Shown here: positions 17,391-26,337 of the stretch, piece after piece
How the letters are laid out: each line of letters opens with the position of its first letter
Numbering within the stretch: the first letter of the stretch is position 1
Source of the DNA: Chloroflexota bacterium
GTDB lineage: Bacteria; Chloroflexota; Dehalococcoidia; Lucifugimonadales; UBA3495
DNA: 64,000 bases
Direction: 5' to 3'
Assembly (NCBI GenBank): GCA_028874075.1
Contig: JAPPLU010000049.1
Span: forward strand, 186,412 to 250,411
The notes under the pieces: generated by a model
Told to the model about the DNA's origin: nothing
Database searches by the model: none
What the model saw: only the letters and a program-made list of their open reading frames with translations
Program-made: the position numbers and the translations under genes

Positions 17391-17666
17391 ATGCCTGTTA
17401 CGGTTCGTATTCCCACACCACTGCGCCGCATGACCAACGGCCAGGACAAGGTGGAAATGGAAGAGTCTAACCTGTCCACCATGATCGAGAACCTTGAAGC
17501 GTCCTACCCCGGCGTCAAGGAGCGGTTGATTGACGAGAACGGGGACCTGCGTTACTTCGTAAACATCTACCTCAACGGCGAAGATGTCCGCTTCCTGGAC
17601 GGCCTGGACACGTCCGCTTCGTCCGGCGACGAGATAAGCATCGTTCCGGCAGTGGCCGGGGGTTAG
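17391..17666 (+). CDS. MoaD/ThiS-family sulfur carrier protein
   Basis: A 91-residue ubiquitin-like protein starting MPVTVRIPTPLRRMTNGQ, with AGGAGG ten bases upstream. The C-terminus DEISIVPAVAGG ends in the Gly-Gly that such proteins need for adenylation and thiocarboxylate formation. Family members carry sulfur for molybdopterin, thiamine, cysteine or homocysteine synthesis. The neighbours (threonine synthase, NIL protein) rather than moa or thi genes point to amino acid sulfur transfer, as with CysO. No activating E1-like enzyme is present in the window. Confidence 0.88.
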   Translation: MPVTVRIPTPLRRMTNGQDKVEMEESNLSTMIENLEASYPGVKERLIDENGDLRYFVNIYLNGEDVRFLDGLDTSASSGDEISIVPAVAGG

Positions 17667-17684
17667 GATTCCCTGGAACCCTTT

Positions 17685-17757
17685 TCACAAAGAGACGCAG
17701 AGAACCGGAGTTTCACAGAGTTACTCTGTGCATCTCTGTTCCTCTTCGTCTCACTGT
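17685..17757. repeat. Imperfect inverted repeat (CACAAAGAGACGCAGAG type), terminator-like
   Basis: CACAAAGAGACGCAGAG at the left pairs imperfectly with CTCTTCGTCTCACTGTG at the right around a core hairpin CACAGAGT-T-ACTCTGTG. It lies between the convergent sulfur carrier and glycosylase genes. Its left arm resembles the sequence at 19953. Confidence 0.6.
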
Positions 17758-17767
17758 GATAATTCCC

Positions 17768-18589
17768 CTAATTCCTGATCAACATCCCCGGCTGGCAACG
17801 GCGGCAGAAGTTGGTCAGACGCTGGTTGGCATTCAACTGCGAGATGTTGCCGCCGCACACGGGGCACGGTTCCCCTCCCTTGCCGTGCACCTTCAGGAAG
17901 TCGCGAATCTTCACGTGGATGTTATCTCCCACACGCTCCTGCAGCACTGCAATGGCGTCCTCCACGACCACGCGGCACTGCCGGTGCAGCCGCTCCAGTT
18001 CATCTTCTTTGAGAGTACCAACCTTGCGGAAGGGGGAAATGCCAGCGGCAAACAGGATTTCATCGGAGTAGGCGTTGCCGATGCCGGACACGAAGCTGCC
18101 CCGGGTCAGCACCCCCTTGACCTCGCCGCGGAACTTTTTGAGTCCCGCCTTGAATTCATCGAAGGACCGGTCAGTCAGTACGTCAACCCCCTGCTTCTCC
18201 AGGCGGTAGATGCCCTCCAACTGCGCCGTGTCCACGTAATAGACCATGCCCATCTGCCGGTCGTCCAGGTATCGCAGTTCCATCCCGCTGTCCAGTTCCA
18301 GTACCAAGGACGTGCGCTTGTAGACCCGCGCTTTGGGTTCGCAGTACTGCACGGCCCCCGTCAGCATGGGGTTGATGGCCAGCCAACGGTCTCCCGTTAA
18401 TTCGCAAATCAGGAACTTCCCTTTCCGCCGGAACTGCCCCAGGCTTCTGCCTGGCAGGTCTTTACTTACATCCCCGGCCATGGGCCGCAGCACGGTAGGG
18501 CGGAGCACCCGCGCCGTGTCAATGACGGTCCCCTTGACGTGCCGGTTCAGGTAGTCCTTGATTACTTCCAGGTCCGGAGCTTCGGGCAT
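17768..18589 (-). CDS. mutM: Formamidopyrimidine-DNA glycosylase (Fpg/Nei family)
   Basis: A 273-residue base-excision repair enzyme. The catalytic N-terminus MPEAPDLEV has Pro2 and Glu3. The helix-two-turn-helix is around RGSFVSGIGNAYSDEILF. A zinc finger at the C-terminus uses C242, C245, C262 and C265 (CPVCGGN..FCRRC). It removes oxidised purines such as 8-oxoguanine and nicks the DNA. The MPEAPDLE start is closer to the Nei-like branch than to classical MPELPEVE Fpg, so substrate range may differ. It is cytosolic. Confidence 0.9.
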   Translation of the reverse strand: MPEAPDLEVIKDYLNRHVKGTVIDTARVLRPTVLRPMAGDVSKDLPGRSLGQFRRKGKFLICELTGDRWLAINPMLTGAVQYCEPKARVYKRTSLVLELDSGMELRYLDDRQMGMVYYVDTAQLEGIYRLEKQGVDVLTDRSFDEFKAGLKKFRGEVKGVLTRGSFVSGIGNAYSDEILFAAGISPFRKVGTLKEDELERLHRQCRVVVEDAIAVLQERVGDNIHVKIRDFLKVHGKGGEPCPVCGGNISQLNANQRLTNFCRRCQPGMLIRN

Positions 18590-18667
18590 GGCGCCTCCCG
18601 TAGCCGTTGCAGATAATATATTTGTCTGGAAACGGTGAGACTGTCTCCAGAAGGCAGGTTGCTAATC

Positions 18668-19918
18668 CTACCCTACCTCCAGCCACAGAGCTTCCAGGCC
18701 GCGCAGGACCACTTGGTCCCGGTAGCGGGGTTCTTCGGCCAGTCGCACACTGGAGTAGCGGGACAGGAGAGCCTCAAAAGCAATCCGGCCCTCCAGCCGG
18801 GCCAGGGGAGCGCCCAGGCAGTAGTGGATGCCCCGGCCAAAAGCTACATGGTTTCCCGCCCCTCGTCCAATGTCCAGAACATCGGGATTGGGAAAGGCTG
18901 CCGGATCCCGATTGGCGGCGCCAAGGACGCAATAGACCAGCTGCCCCGGCTCGATCTTCTTCCCCCCTATTTCCAGCGACTCCCGGGCTATCCGGCTGTC
19001 AAGCTGCACCGGGCTGTCGTACCGCAGTAACTCGTCAATGGCCGTTTCCAGCAGACCCGGCTCATCGCGAAGGCGTTGCAACTGTTCCGGGTGGCGCAGC
19101 AGGGCCAGCATCCCGTTGCCGATAAGGTTGCGGGTGGTCTCATTGCCCGCCGCCAGGAATAGTACCAGGTTAATCAGCAAGTCGTCCCGGCTCAGGCGTT
19201 CCCCGTCTTCCTCGGCATTGGCCAGGACACTGACCAGGTCGTCTTGGGGATTTGCCCGCCGGGCTTGGGCCACGCCGTCGAAGTAGTCAAACATTTCCTC
19301 GACGGTCTGACGCACCTGGCCTATCTGGGTCTCATTTAGCAGGGGGTCAACGGTCAAGGAAACTATGTTGGACCATTCGTTGAACTGCTCCCGGTCTTCC
19401 GGGGGTACCCCCAGCAGTTCGGCGATAACGATAACCGGCAGGGGAAAGGCCAGGTCCCGTATCAGGTCAATGCGATCGCGGCCTTCCAGGGCATCAAGCA
19501 ACTCCCCCACCCGCTGCCGGATGCGAGGTTCCAGGGCCTCCACCGACCGGGGCGTAAAGCCCCGGGACACCAACCCCCGTATCCGGGTGTGGGCTGGCGG
19601 GTCCAAATCCAGCATACTGATGTAGGGAATATAGCCAAAGTCGCGACCCTCGTTGCCAAAACGCCGGTGGTCCCGCAGCACCACATCCACGTCCCCATAG
19701 TTGGTCAGGACCCAGGCCCCATTGCCGGTAACTGGCAGGCGCATCCGGTGGACCGGGTCCTTGCGCCGCATCTCGTCGTAAAAGGGATAGGGGTTGGCAC
19801 GGAGTTGGGGCGACAGGGGATTGAAGGCCACACCCGATTCCAACCGCTCCCAGGCCAGCAGGGACTTCATCGCCAGGGGCTTGACGGCCTTTTCCAGTAT
19901 GGCGGCAACGGGATTCAT
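18668..19918 (-). CDS. Cytochrome P450
   Basis: A 416-residue soluble bacterial P450. The oxygen-binding helix has AAGNETT at 256-262, the ExxR pair is E296-R299 in DELLR, and the heme loop is FGRGIHYCLG with the axial Cys367. An N-terminal NPYPFYDEMR segment is typical of class I bacterial P450s (CYP107-like branch) that take electrons from ferredoxin. There is no membrane anchor. The substrate is unknown, and no ferredoxin or ferredoxin reductase gene is adjacent. Confidence 0.92.
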   Translation of the reverse strand: MNPVAAILEKAVKPLAMKSLLAWERLESGVAFNPLSPQLRANPYPFYDEMRRKDPVHRMRLPVTGNGAWVLTNYGDVDVVLRDHRRFGNEGRDFGYIPYISMLDLDPPAHTRIRGLVSRGFTPRSVEALEPRIRQRVGELLDALEGRDRIDLIRDLAFPLPVIVIAELLGVPPEDREQFNEWSNIVSLTVDPLLNETQIGQVRQTVEEMFDYFDGVAQARRANPQDDLVSVLANAEEDGERLSRDDLLINLVLFLAAGNETTRNLIGNGMLALLRHPEQLQRLRDEPGLLETAIDELLRYDSPVQLDSRIARESLEIGGKKIEPGQLVYCVLGAANRDPAAFPNPDVLDIGRGAGNHVAFGRGIHYCLGAPLARLEGRIAFEALLSRYSSVRLAEEPRYRDQVVLRGLEALWLEVG

Positions 19919-19962
19919 GGTAGCTTTCCCCGCATTGTTGTCGGGCTATTGTTCACAAAGAG

Positions 19963-20007
19963 AGCCGGAGACGCAGGGATTTTCTCATTTGTCCCGCTTC
20001 TCCGGCT
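19963..20007. repeat. Intergenic hairpin AGCCGGAGA..TCTCCGGCT
   Basis: Perfect nine-pair arms at 19963-19971 and 19999-20007, with inner partial pairing of GGGA and TCCC. It lies between the molybdenum hydroxylase operon end and the P450 start and may end transcription of the former. A CACAAAGAG motif precedes it, as at 17688. Confidence 0.6.
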
Positions 20008-20035
20008 GACTGGATCCCTGGATAAGGACTTGAAG

Positions 20036-20968
20036 CTAGTGGTGGGCCAGGCCTATGGCGTGGAGCATGGCGTGTTTGACCTCCACTGGCGCGATGGCCC
20101 GGCGATAGTCCGCCGAAGCAAAGATGTCGCCGATGATTTCGTCGCCCAAGTCGTTGGCAAGCTGGTTGGCCGCCGCTTCCAGGTTGCCGGCGGTCAGTTC
20201 CTGGCCGGCCAGGGCCGCTTCCACCGAAGGCGCTCGTCTGGGGGTGGGCACCAGGCCACCCACGGCCACCCGGGCCGACACGCACCGGCCACCCTCGGCG
20301 TTGATGACCACCGCGCCGCCAATTACCGGGTAGAAGGAGGCGGGGTGGGACATCTTGGCGTACTCTCCAACCTCGCCATTGATGCTCTCCGCGCCGTGGT
20401 CGTGGCCGTGCCCATGGTCATGACCGTGCCCGTGGCCCTGGCGGACCAAGGTTGGCACCCGAATTCCGGTGACGATTTCATCGTCGGCCACGGCCGTGGC
20501 AAAGGCGCCTTGGAAGAAATCGCCGATGGCGATGGTGCGGGAACCGCTGGGACCCTGCACTTCCACGCTGCCATCCATCACGGTGATGATGGTGCCCCAG
20601 TCGGAAGCGGGGTCAGCGTGGGCGAGATTGCCGCCGATGGTGCCCCGGTTTCGCACCTGGGGGTCGCCGATTCCCCCGGCAACCTCGGCCACCAGGGGGT
20701 TGGCGTGCTGGACGTCGTGGGAACGGGCAATCTCACCGTGGGTGGTCAGGGCGCCGATATGGATATGGCCTTCGTGGACGCGGATGCCCCGCAGTTCGTC
20801 CAGGCCGCCGATGTCGATCAAGGTGGCGGGCCGGGCCAGGCGCAGGCGCATCAGGGGCAACAGGCTGTGTCCTCCGGCCAGCAGCCGGGAGTCCTCATGG
20901 TGGCCCAGCATCTCGATGGCCTCGGCTACGGAGCCGGCCTTATGGTAGTGAAAATCGGGTGTGTACAT
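20036..20968 (-). CDS. Molybdenum hydroxylase, FAD-binding medium subunit
   Basis: A 310-residue protein of the CoxM/CutM type, which passes electrons from the iron-sulfur subunit to FAD. FAD-binding segments are AGGHSLLP at 31-38 and NRGTIGGNLAHADPASD around 107-123. Unusually, residues 178-192 form a His-rich insert (HGHGHDHGHGHDHG) between two otherwise conserved strands; the large subunit of the same operon has a similar His-rich tail. It is the last gene of an S-L-M operon on the minus strand. Confidence 0.9.
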   Translation of the reverse strand: MYTPDFHYHKAGSVAEAIEMLGHHEDSRLLAGGHSLLPLMRLRLARPATLIDIGGLDELRGIRVHEGHIHIGALTTHGEIARSHDVQHANPLVAEVAGGIGDPQVRNRGTIGGNLAHADPASDWGTIITVMDGSVEVQGPSGSRTIAIGDFFQGAFATAVADDEIVTGIRVPTLVRQGHGHGHDHGHGHDHGAESINGEVGEYAKMSHPASFYPVIGGAVVINAEGGRCVSARVAVGGLVPTPRRAPSVEAALAGQELTAGNLEAAANQLANDLGDEIIGDIFASADYRRAIAPVEVKHAMLHAIGLAHH

Positions 20969-20991
20969 TATTCAACTCCTCCCTGGCCCGA

Positions 20992-23406
20992 CTAATGTCC
21001 GTGGTCATGGCCGTGATCGTGCCCATGACCATGTCCGTGGCTATGCCCGTGCCCGTGGTGACCGCCCGCTTCTTGAATGGCCCGCCAGACGCGCTCGGGG
21101 GTCAGGGGCATTTCCAGGCGGGTTACGCCCAAAGGTCGCAGGGCATCTATGACGGCGTTGTAGATAGTCACGGTGGACGCGATAGTCCCCGTCTCGCCGA
21201 TGCCCTTGACGCCCAGGGGGTTGTGGGGCGACGGCGTCACCGTGGACAGGGTTTCGATGTCGGGCACCAGGTGTGCCCGGGGCAGGGCGTAGTCCAGCAT
21301 GGAACCGGTGAGCAGCTGGCCGTTGTCGTCATAGACCGCGCCCTCCCACAGGGCCTGCCCCGCACCCTGTACCACGCCGCCGTGGACCTGGCCCTCAACG
21401 ATCATGGGATTAATCTGGGGGCCGCAGTCGTCCACCGCCACGTAGCGCTCCAGAACAATGTGGCCGTTATCGGGGTCCACGTTGACCACCGCCACGTGGG
21501 CGCCGAAGGGATAGGAGAAGTTGGGCGGGTCGTAGAAGGTGGTGGCCTCCAGCCCCGGCTCCATGCCCTCGGGCATATTCCAGGCCACATTGGCCATCAG
21601 GGCAATTTCTTGGATGGACTTGCCGTTGTCTGGGGCCCCGCGAACGAAGAAGTTGCCGTCCTCGTACTCGATATCCGCCTCCGCAGCCTCCAGCAGGTGG
21701 GCGGCCAGGGTGATGGCCTTGTCCTTGATCTTGCGGGCGCTCAGGGCCAGCGCGCCGCCGCCGACCACCGTGGTGCGGCTGCCGTAGGTGCCCCAGCCCA
21801 TGGGGGTAGTGTCGGTGTCTCCGTGGACCACCTCCACGTCGTCCACTGGAACGCCCAACTCGTCAGACATTATCTGGGCAAAGGTGGTTTCCTCGCCCTG
21901 CCCGTGGGGGGAGGTGCCGATGAATACGTTGACCTTGCCGGTGGCGTAGAAGCGCACTGTAGCGCTTTCCCACAGGCCGCCGCCGAAGCCCACGGCGCCG
22001 GCCACCTGGGAGGGGCCAAGGCCGCAGATTTCGCAGTAGCAGCTTACGCCGATGCCAGTCAGGCGGCCGTGTTCCCGTCCATGGGCCTGGTCGTGGCGGA
22101 GCTGGTCATAGTTGACGTGCTCCAGCGCCACATTCAGGACACCCTCGTAGTCGCCGCTGTCGTAGGTCAGGCCGATGGCCACGTCATGGCCGTTCTCAAA
22201 CTTGGGAATCAGGTTCATTCGGCGGACTTCCACCGGGTCTTTGCCCACCTCGGCGGCTACCAGGTCCATAAGGCGTTCCAGCAGGAAGGTGGCCTCGGGA
22301 CGACCGGCGCCACGGTAGGCCTCCACCGGCGTGGAGTTGGTGAAGACCCCATAGATGTCGGCCTTAATGTTGGCTATGTCGTAGGGGCCGGAATACATCA
22401 GGCCGTGCAGGATGGTGGGGATGCCTGGGGCCGCGGTGGACAGGTATGCGCCCATGCCGGCGTAAACCACGCTGCGGACGCCGGTAACTCGACCGTCGCT
22501 GTTGGCGGCCATCTCCACGTACTCGACATGGTCGCGGCCGTGGGTCGTAGATACAAAATTCTCCGAGCGGGTCTCGGTCCACTTGACGGGGCGGCCCAGC
22601 TTCATAGCGCAGAAGGCGGTGACCATGTCCCAGGCATAGACGGCAATCTTGGCGCCGAACCCGCCGCCCACCTCAGGAGCAATCACCCTTATTTTGTGCT
22701 CGGGGATGCCCGTCACCAGGCAGGTGACGAAGCGGGCAATGTGGGGATTCTGGGTGGTGTTCCAGATGGTCAGCTCGCCCATGGCCGGAACGTAGGTGGC
22801 GATGGCGGAACGGGGCTCCATGGGGTTGGGAATCAGCTTCTGCTGGATGATAGTGTCCCGCACCACCACGTCGGCATTGGCAAAGGCATCGTCGGTGTCT
22901 CCGCCTGCCGCCACCCAGTGGAAGGCCTGATTGTTGGGGGCGTCTTCATGCAGTTGGGGGGTGCCCTCCTGCATGGCGGCCTCGGGATTGATAACCGTGG
23001 GCAATGGTTCGTAGTCCACGTTGATCAGTTCCAGGGCGTCTTCGGCCTGGTAGCGGTCTTCGGCTACCACCACGGCCACGGCGTCGCCGACATACCGCAC
23101 CACGTCTTTGGCGATGGGTGGATAGGCGACGGCCTTGACATCGGAGTCAGGTATAACCCAGGCGCAGGGCATGGGATTCAGGACACCTTCCGTGTCGGCT
23201 CCGGTATAGACGGCGATTACGCCGGGGGCCGCCGCCGCCGCGGAGGTGTCAATGCTGTTGATGCGGGCGTGGCCGTGGGGGCTGCGCAGAATGGCGGCGT
23301 GGACCAGGCCGGCCGGCTTGATGTCGTCGGTGTAAGAGGCTTGTCCGGTAATCAGCCGGGGGTCTTCCCGGCGGCGAATGCCGGAACCGAATATTCGGGT
23401 AGTCAT
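20992..23406 (-). CDS. Molybdenum hydroxylase large subunit, form II CoxL-like
   Basis: An 804-residue molybdopterin-cytosine-dinucleotide subunit of the xanthine oxidase family. Cofactor-binding segments include GGGFGAK at 247-253 and IGETGTIA near the C-terminus, the latter with the catalytic-type Glu. The active-site loop is AYRGAGR at 363-369, the form II signature, not the AYxCSFR of true aerobic CO dehydrogenase. The substrate is therefore probably an aldehyde, purine or other heterocycle. The last 24 residues are almost pure His/Gly/Asp (GHGHSHGHGHGHDHGHDHGH), an unusual extension that may bind metal. It lies three bases after the small-subunit gene and is translated with it. Confidence 0.92.
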   Translation of the reverse strand: MTTRIFGSGIRRREDPRLITGQASYTDDIKPAGLVHAAILRSPHGHARINSIDTSAAAAAPGVIAVYTGADTEGVLNPMPCAWVIPDSDVKAVAYPPIAKDVVRYVGDAVAVVVAEDRYQAEDALELINVDYEPLPTVINPEAAMQEGTPQLHEDAPNNQAFHWVAAGGDTDDAFANADVVVRDTIIQQKLIPNPMEPRSAIATYVPAMGELTIWNTTQNPHIARFVTCLVTGIPEHKIRVIAPEVGGGFGAKIAVYAWDMVTAFCAMKLGRPVKWTETRSENFVSTTHGRDHVEYVEMAANSDGRVTGVRSVVYAGMGAYLSTAAPGIPTILHGLMYSGPYDIANIKADIYGVFTNSTPVEAYRGAGRPEATFLLERLMDLVAAEVGKDPVEVRRMNLIPKFENGHDVAIGLTYDSGDYEGVLNVALEHVNYDQLRHDQAHGREHGRLTGIGVSCYCEICGLGPSQVAGAVGFGGGLWESATVRFYATGKVNVFIGTSPHGQGEETTFAQIMSDELGVPVDDVEVVHGDTDTTPMGWGTYGSRTTVVGGGALALSARKIKDKAITLAAHLLEAAEADIEYEDGNFFVRGAPDNGKSIQEIALMANVAWNMPEGMEPGLEATTFYDPPNFSYPFGAHVAVVNVDPDNGHIVLERYVAVDDCGPQINPMIVEGQVHGGVVQGAGQALWEGAVYDDNGQLLTGSMLDYALPRAHLVPDIETLSTVTPSPHNPLGVKGIGETGTIASTVTIYNAVIDALRPLGVTRLEMPLTPERVWRAIQEAGGHHGHGHSHGHGHGHDHGHDHGH

Positions 23407-23409
23407 GCT

Positions 23410-23895
23410 CTAACCTCCCCCTGCTCCAGATGAAATAGCCTCGGCGGCCGCCAGGGCTGCCTTGACAATGTTGTGGTAACCGGTGCAGCGGCAGATGTTG
23501 CCCTCCAACCCGGCCCGCACCTCTTCGGCGCTGGGGTTGGGGTTGCGCTCCAGCAACTCGGCGACCGTCATGATCATTCCGGCGGTGCAGTAGCCGCACT
23601 GGAGACCGTGGTTGTCCCAGAAGGCTTCCTGCACCGGATGCAGGTTGCCGTCCTGGGCCAGTCCCTCGATGGTGGTGACCTCGGCGCCGTCGGCCTGGAC
23701 GGCCAGGCAGGTGCAGGACTTGACGGTGGAGCCGTTCATGCGGACGACACAGGCGCCGCACTGACTGGTGTCGCAGCCGATCTTGGTGCCGGTAAGCCCC
23801 AGGTCGTCCCTGAGGTAGTGCACCAGGAGCGTCCGCGCTTCCACTTCCGACTCGTGACTTCTACCATTGACGGTTAACTTTATCGGAACTTTCAC
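23410..23895 (-). CDS. Molybdenum hydroxylase, 2Fe-2S small subunit
   Basis: A 161-residue CoxS/CutS-type electron-transfer subunit with two [2Fe-2S] clusters. The plant-type N-terminal cluster is bound by C41, C46, C49 and C61 ([10 protein letters not shown]), and the helical C-terminal cluster by QCGYC and [11 protein letters not shown]. The start is a GTG (residues [11 protein letters not shown]) with GGGAGG six bases upstream; the open frame continues another 38 codons, but these read as non-coding. It is the first gene of the operon. Confidence 0.9.
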   Translation of the reverse strand: MKVPIKLTVNGRSHESEVEARTLLVHYLRDDLGLTGTKIGCDTSQCGACVVRMNGSTVKSCTCLAVQADGAEVTTIEGLAQDGNLHPVQEAFWDNHGLQCGYCTAGMIMTVAELLERNPNPSAEEVRAGLEGNICRCTGYHNIVKAALAAAEAISSGAGGG

Positions 23896-24141
23896 TTCAC
23901 GCCTCCCGTCCGTGTCAGTTTTTGGTTCCCTGCGGGGTACCTGAAGACCAGGCCCATCGGCCCGTGTAGCTATGCCGGGCAGTATATATGGGGGGTTGGG
24001 GGGAGTCAACGGATTGGGGTGTGGGGGGTGAGAACGTTTGCGAAGTTGAACAGCGATGAAGATGTCGGGGCCAACTCGATCTAATGATTATTTCCAGATC
24101 ATTGAACCGCCTTCTGCGATGTACAGCTATAAGTCTCGAAG

Positions 24142-24588
24142 CTAAGTGAAGTTAATGGCTGCTCCATTGCCTTTTTTCGACGCAGCCAAATATAATCCCA
24201 CGTCCCTAGTCAGTAATGGCGCTTCCGCTGAGGCAATTTCAAGCAAGACTGAATCAGTCAACCCTAGCCAGTCAAATTGAGGGCTTTGGGATGCGTCAAC
24301 GCTGGTAACAACTACCTCTCTACTCTCTTGAATAAGTACTTTAAGCCTTCTCAAGAGGCGTGAACGTTCAGGCTCTCGATGCTGGCCTAGGAGATTAGAT
24401 GCTTCTGTCAGAGTGTTTGGGGTTACCAGCACTTCTCTTACATTTTCTATTAGGCCGCGCAGAATCGTATAGTCCTCTAATCTATACTCCCTAAGGCGAC
24501 GATGTCTGGAAATCATGCCTGTATCTTCCATACCAACAACCAGCAAAGTAAGTAGGTTTGAGTCGATTACGTATCTCGTCGGACGCAT
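24142..24588 (-). CDS. PIN-domain-like protein
   Basis: A 148-residue protein beginning MRPTRYVIDSNLL. The PIN ribonuclease acidic set can be seen at D9, E62, D112 (LTDSVLLEIAS) and D129 (LLTRDVGL), so the active site looks complete. Its ATG overlaps the stop of the upstream small gene by one base (TGATG). Both are more AT-rich than the neighbours. The arrangement resembles a toxin-antitoxin pair with the PIN protein as possible RNA-cleaving toxin. The upstream partner is not a classic DNA-binding antitoxin, so that role is uncertain. Confidence 0.75.
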   Translation of the reverse strand: MRPTRYVIDSNLLTLLVVGMEDTGMISRHRRLREYRLEDYTILRGLIENVREVLVTPNTLTEASNLLGQHREPERSRLLRRLKVLIQESREVVVTSVDASQSPQFDWLGLTDSVLLEIASAEAPLLTRDVGLYLAASKKGNGAAINFT

Positions 24589-24875
24589 CAGCCCAATCTC
24601 GAATCTACAAGGAAACGATCAGTAACAGATTCGATCGTGCGGCTTTTGTCGCTGATACGAACTAACTTATACGAACGTTCAGGCCTTCCTTCTCTTATCA
24701 TCTGGTGTAGGGCATTGTTATGATCCCAAGGTCTAGAGAATCCCACAGTTATCTTCCACTTATTGGATACATGGTCGTATTCCACTTCCTCGAGACCCAA
24801 GTTGGTGATGTGTTCAGTGGAGTAGATATCGGAAACATATTCTTTGGCAAATTGTACCGCCTCTTTGACTTCCAT
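24588..24875 (-). CDS. Small protein paired with PIN-domain gene
   Basis: Ninety-five residues (MEVKEAVQFAKEYVSDIYST start, AGGA upstream). It carries a conserved-looking core, GLEEVEYDHVSNKWKITVGF, followed by SRPWD, which I associate with small proteins encoded just before PIN-like genes in scattered bacteria. There is no DNA-binding motif visible, no membrane segment and no signal peptide. Translational coupling to the PIN gene suggests they act together, as an antitoxin or folding partner; this is inference. Confidence 0.7.
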   Translation of the reverse strand: MEVKEAVQFAKEYVSDIYSTEHITNLGLEEVEYDHVSNKWKITVGFSRPWDHNNALHQMIREGRPERSYKLVRISDKSRTIESVTDRFLVDSRLG

Positions 24876-25014
24876 TCCGACACTTCCTATAATCCTTGCG
24901 CTGGCAAAATTATATCACTGCCCATTTGGTGGACCGCTCCCCCACCGGTTGCGCCGAACCCCCACCCGCCCTATCATACCCGCAGCCAACACATTCCAAC
25001 TTTGAGGTCTATCC

Positions 25015-26319
25015 ATGTTCCCCCAGAACGTTTTTCCCGATACTGCCGAAATAGACGGGCAGGGGCGGCTGGTCATCGGCGGCTGCTCTGCCCTGGACCT
25101 GGCCGAGGAGTACGGCACCCCCGTTTACGTGCTGGACGAGGCCACCCTGCGCAACCGCTGCCGCAGCTACCGCGCCGAGTTTGAGGCGCGCTGTCCCGGA
25201 ACCCAGGTGCTCTACGCATCCAAGGCCTACATCAACCCTGCCTTGGCCCAGATTTTCAACGAGGAGGGCCTGGGCCTGGACGTAGTATCCGGCGGCGAAC
25301 TGGCCGTGGCCGCTGCCGCCCATTTCCCCCTGGAGAAGGTCTATTTCCACGGCAACAACAAGACTCCTGACGAACTGGCCTATTCCGTGGAACAGGGCAT
25401 CGGCCGGATAGTCGTGGACAGCTTCCACGAGCTTGAATTGCTGGACCGCATCGCCGGTGAGGCCGGCAAGTTGCAGGACATCCTTGTCCGCGTCTCCCCT
25501 GGAATCGATCCTCATACCCATGCCTATACCACTACCGGCATCATCGACTCCAAGTTCGGCTTTTCCATCCAGACCGGAGACGCCGCCGCCGCCATACGGC
25601 GGGCCCTGGCTACGCCCAACCTGAACCTGAAAGGGCTGCACTTCCACCTGGGGTCGCCCATTTTTGAGCTGGAACCCTACGCCGCCGCCACCGACCTGGT
25701 ACTTCGGTTCGCCGCAGGCTTCCGCGAGGAGGGGCTGGACCTGCAGGAGTTCAGTCCCGGCGGCGGCTTTGCCATCGCCTACACCCGCGACCAGGAGCCC
25801 CCGGCCATTGGCGAATACGCGGAGACCATCGTTTCGACCCTCAAGGCCACCTGCGAGGAACTGGGCCTGGCCATCCCTACGCTGCTAATCGAGCCGGGGC
25901 GGTCCATCGTGGGTCCGGCGGGGGTGGCCCTGTACCGCATCGGAGCCATCAAGGACATTCCCGGGGTGCGGAAATACGTCAGCGTGGACGGGGGGATGGG
26001 CGACAACATCCGCCCCGCCCTGTACCAGGCTTCCTACGAGGTGCTGTCGGCGGGCAAGGCCAACGTCACCACCGAGGAGAAGGTTACCATCGCGGGCAAG
26101 TACTGCGAGTCGGGCGACGTGCTAGCTTCAGACATCATGATGCCCACGCCCCAGTCGGGGGATATCATCGCCATCCCGGCCTCCGGCGCCTACTGTCCCT
26201 CCATGGCCAGTAACTATAACCTGAACCCAAGGCCGCCAATGGTGCTGGTTGGCGGCGGTCAAAGCCGCCTAATTCGTCGTCGTGAAAGCTACGCTGACAT
26301 GATGCTGTGCGACGTGTAG
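25015..26319 (+). CDS. lysA: Diaminopimelate decarboxylase
   Basis: A 434-residue fold-type III PLP enzyme that decarboxylates meso-diaminopimelate to lysine, the last step of lysine synthesis. The PLP lysine is K70 in VLYASKAY. The phosphate-binding segment FSPGGGFAI, the EPGRSIVG loop and the substrate-side KYCESGDVL cysteine motif are all present. The length is usual for the family. It is followed after 18 bases by holB in the same direction. Confidence 0.93.
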   Translation: MFPQNVFPDTAEIDGQGRLVIGGCSALDLAEEYGTPVYVLDEATLRNRCRSYRAEFEARCPGTQVLYASKAYINPALAQIFNEEGLGLDVVSGGELAVAAAAHFPLEKVYFHGNNKTPDELAYSVEQGIGRIVVDSFHELELLDRIAGEAGKLQDILVRVSPGIDPHTHAYTTTGIIDSKFGFSIQTGDAAAAIRRALATPNLNLKGLHFHLGSPIFELEPYAAATDLVLRFAAGFREEGLDLQEFSPGGGFAIAYTRDQEPPAIGEYAETIVSTLKATCEELGLAIPTLLIEPGRSIVGPAGVALYRIGAIKDIPGVRKYVSVDGGMGDNIRPALYQASYEVLSAGKANVTTEEKVTIAGKYCESGDVLASDIMMPTPQSGDIIAIPASGAYCPSMASNYNLNPRPPMVLVGGGQSRLIRRRESYADMMLCDV

Positions 26320-26337
26320 CGCCCTTAGCCCCTGTAT

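Noticed and set aside
20992..23406. Aerobic CO dehydrogenase (form I)
   Set aside because: The active-site loop is AYRGAGR, not AYxCSFR.
20959..23433. Very long plus-strand open frame (over 800 codons)
   Set aside because: It is the shadow of the molybdenum hydroxylase large subunit on the other strand, which has clear family motifs; the plus-strand product does not.
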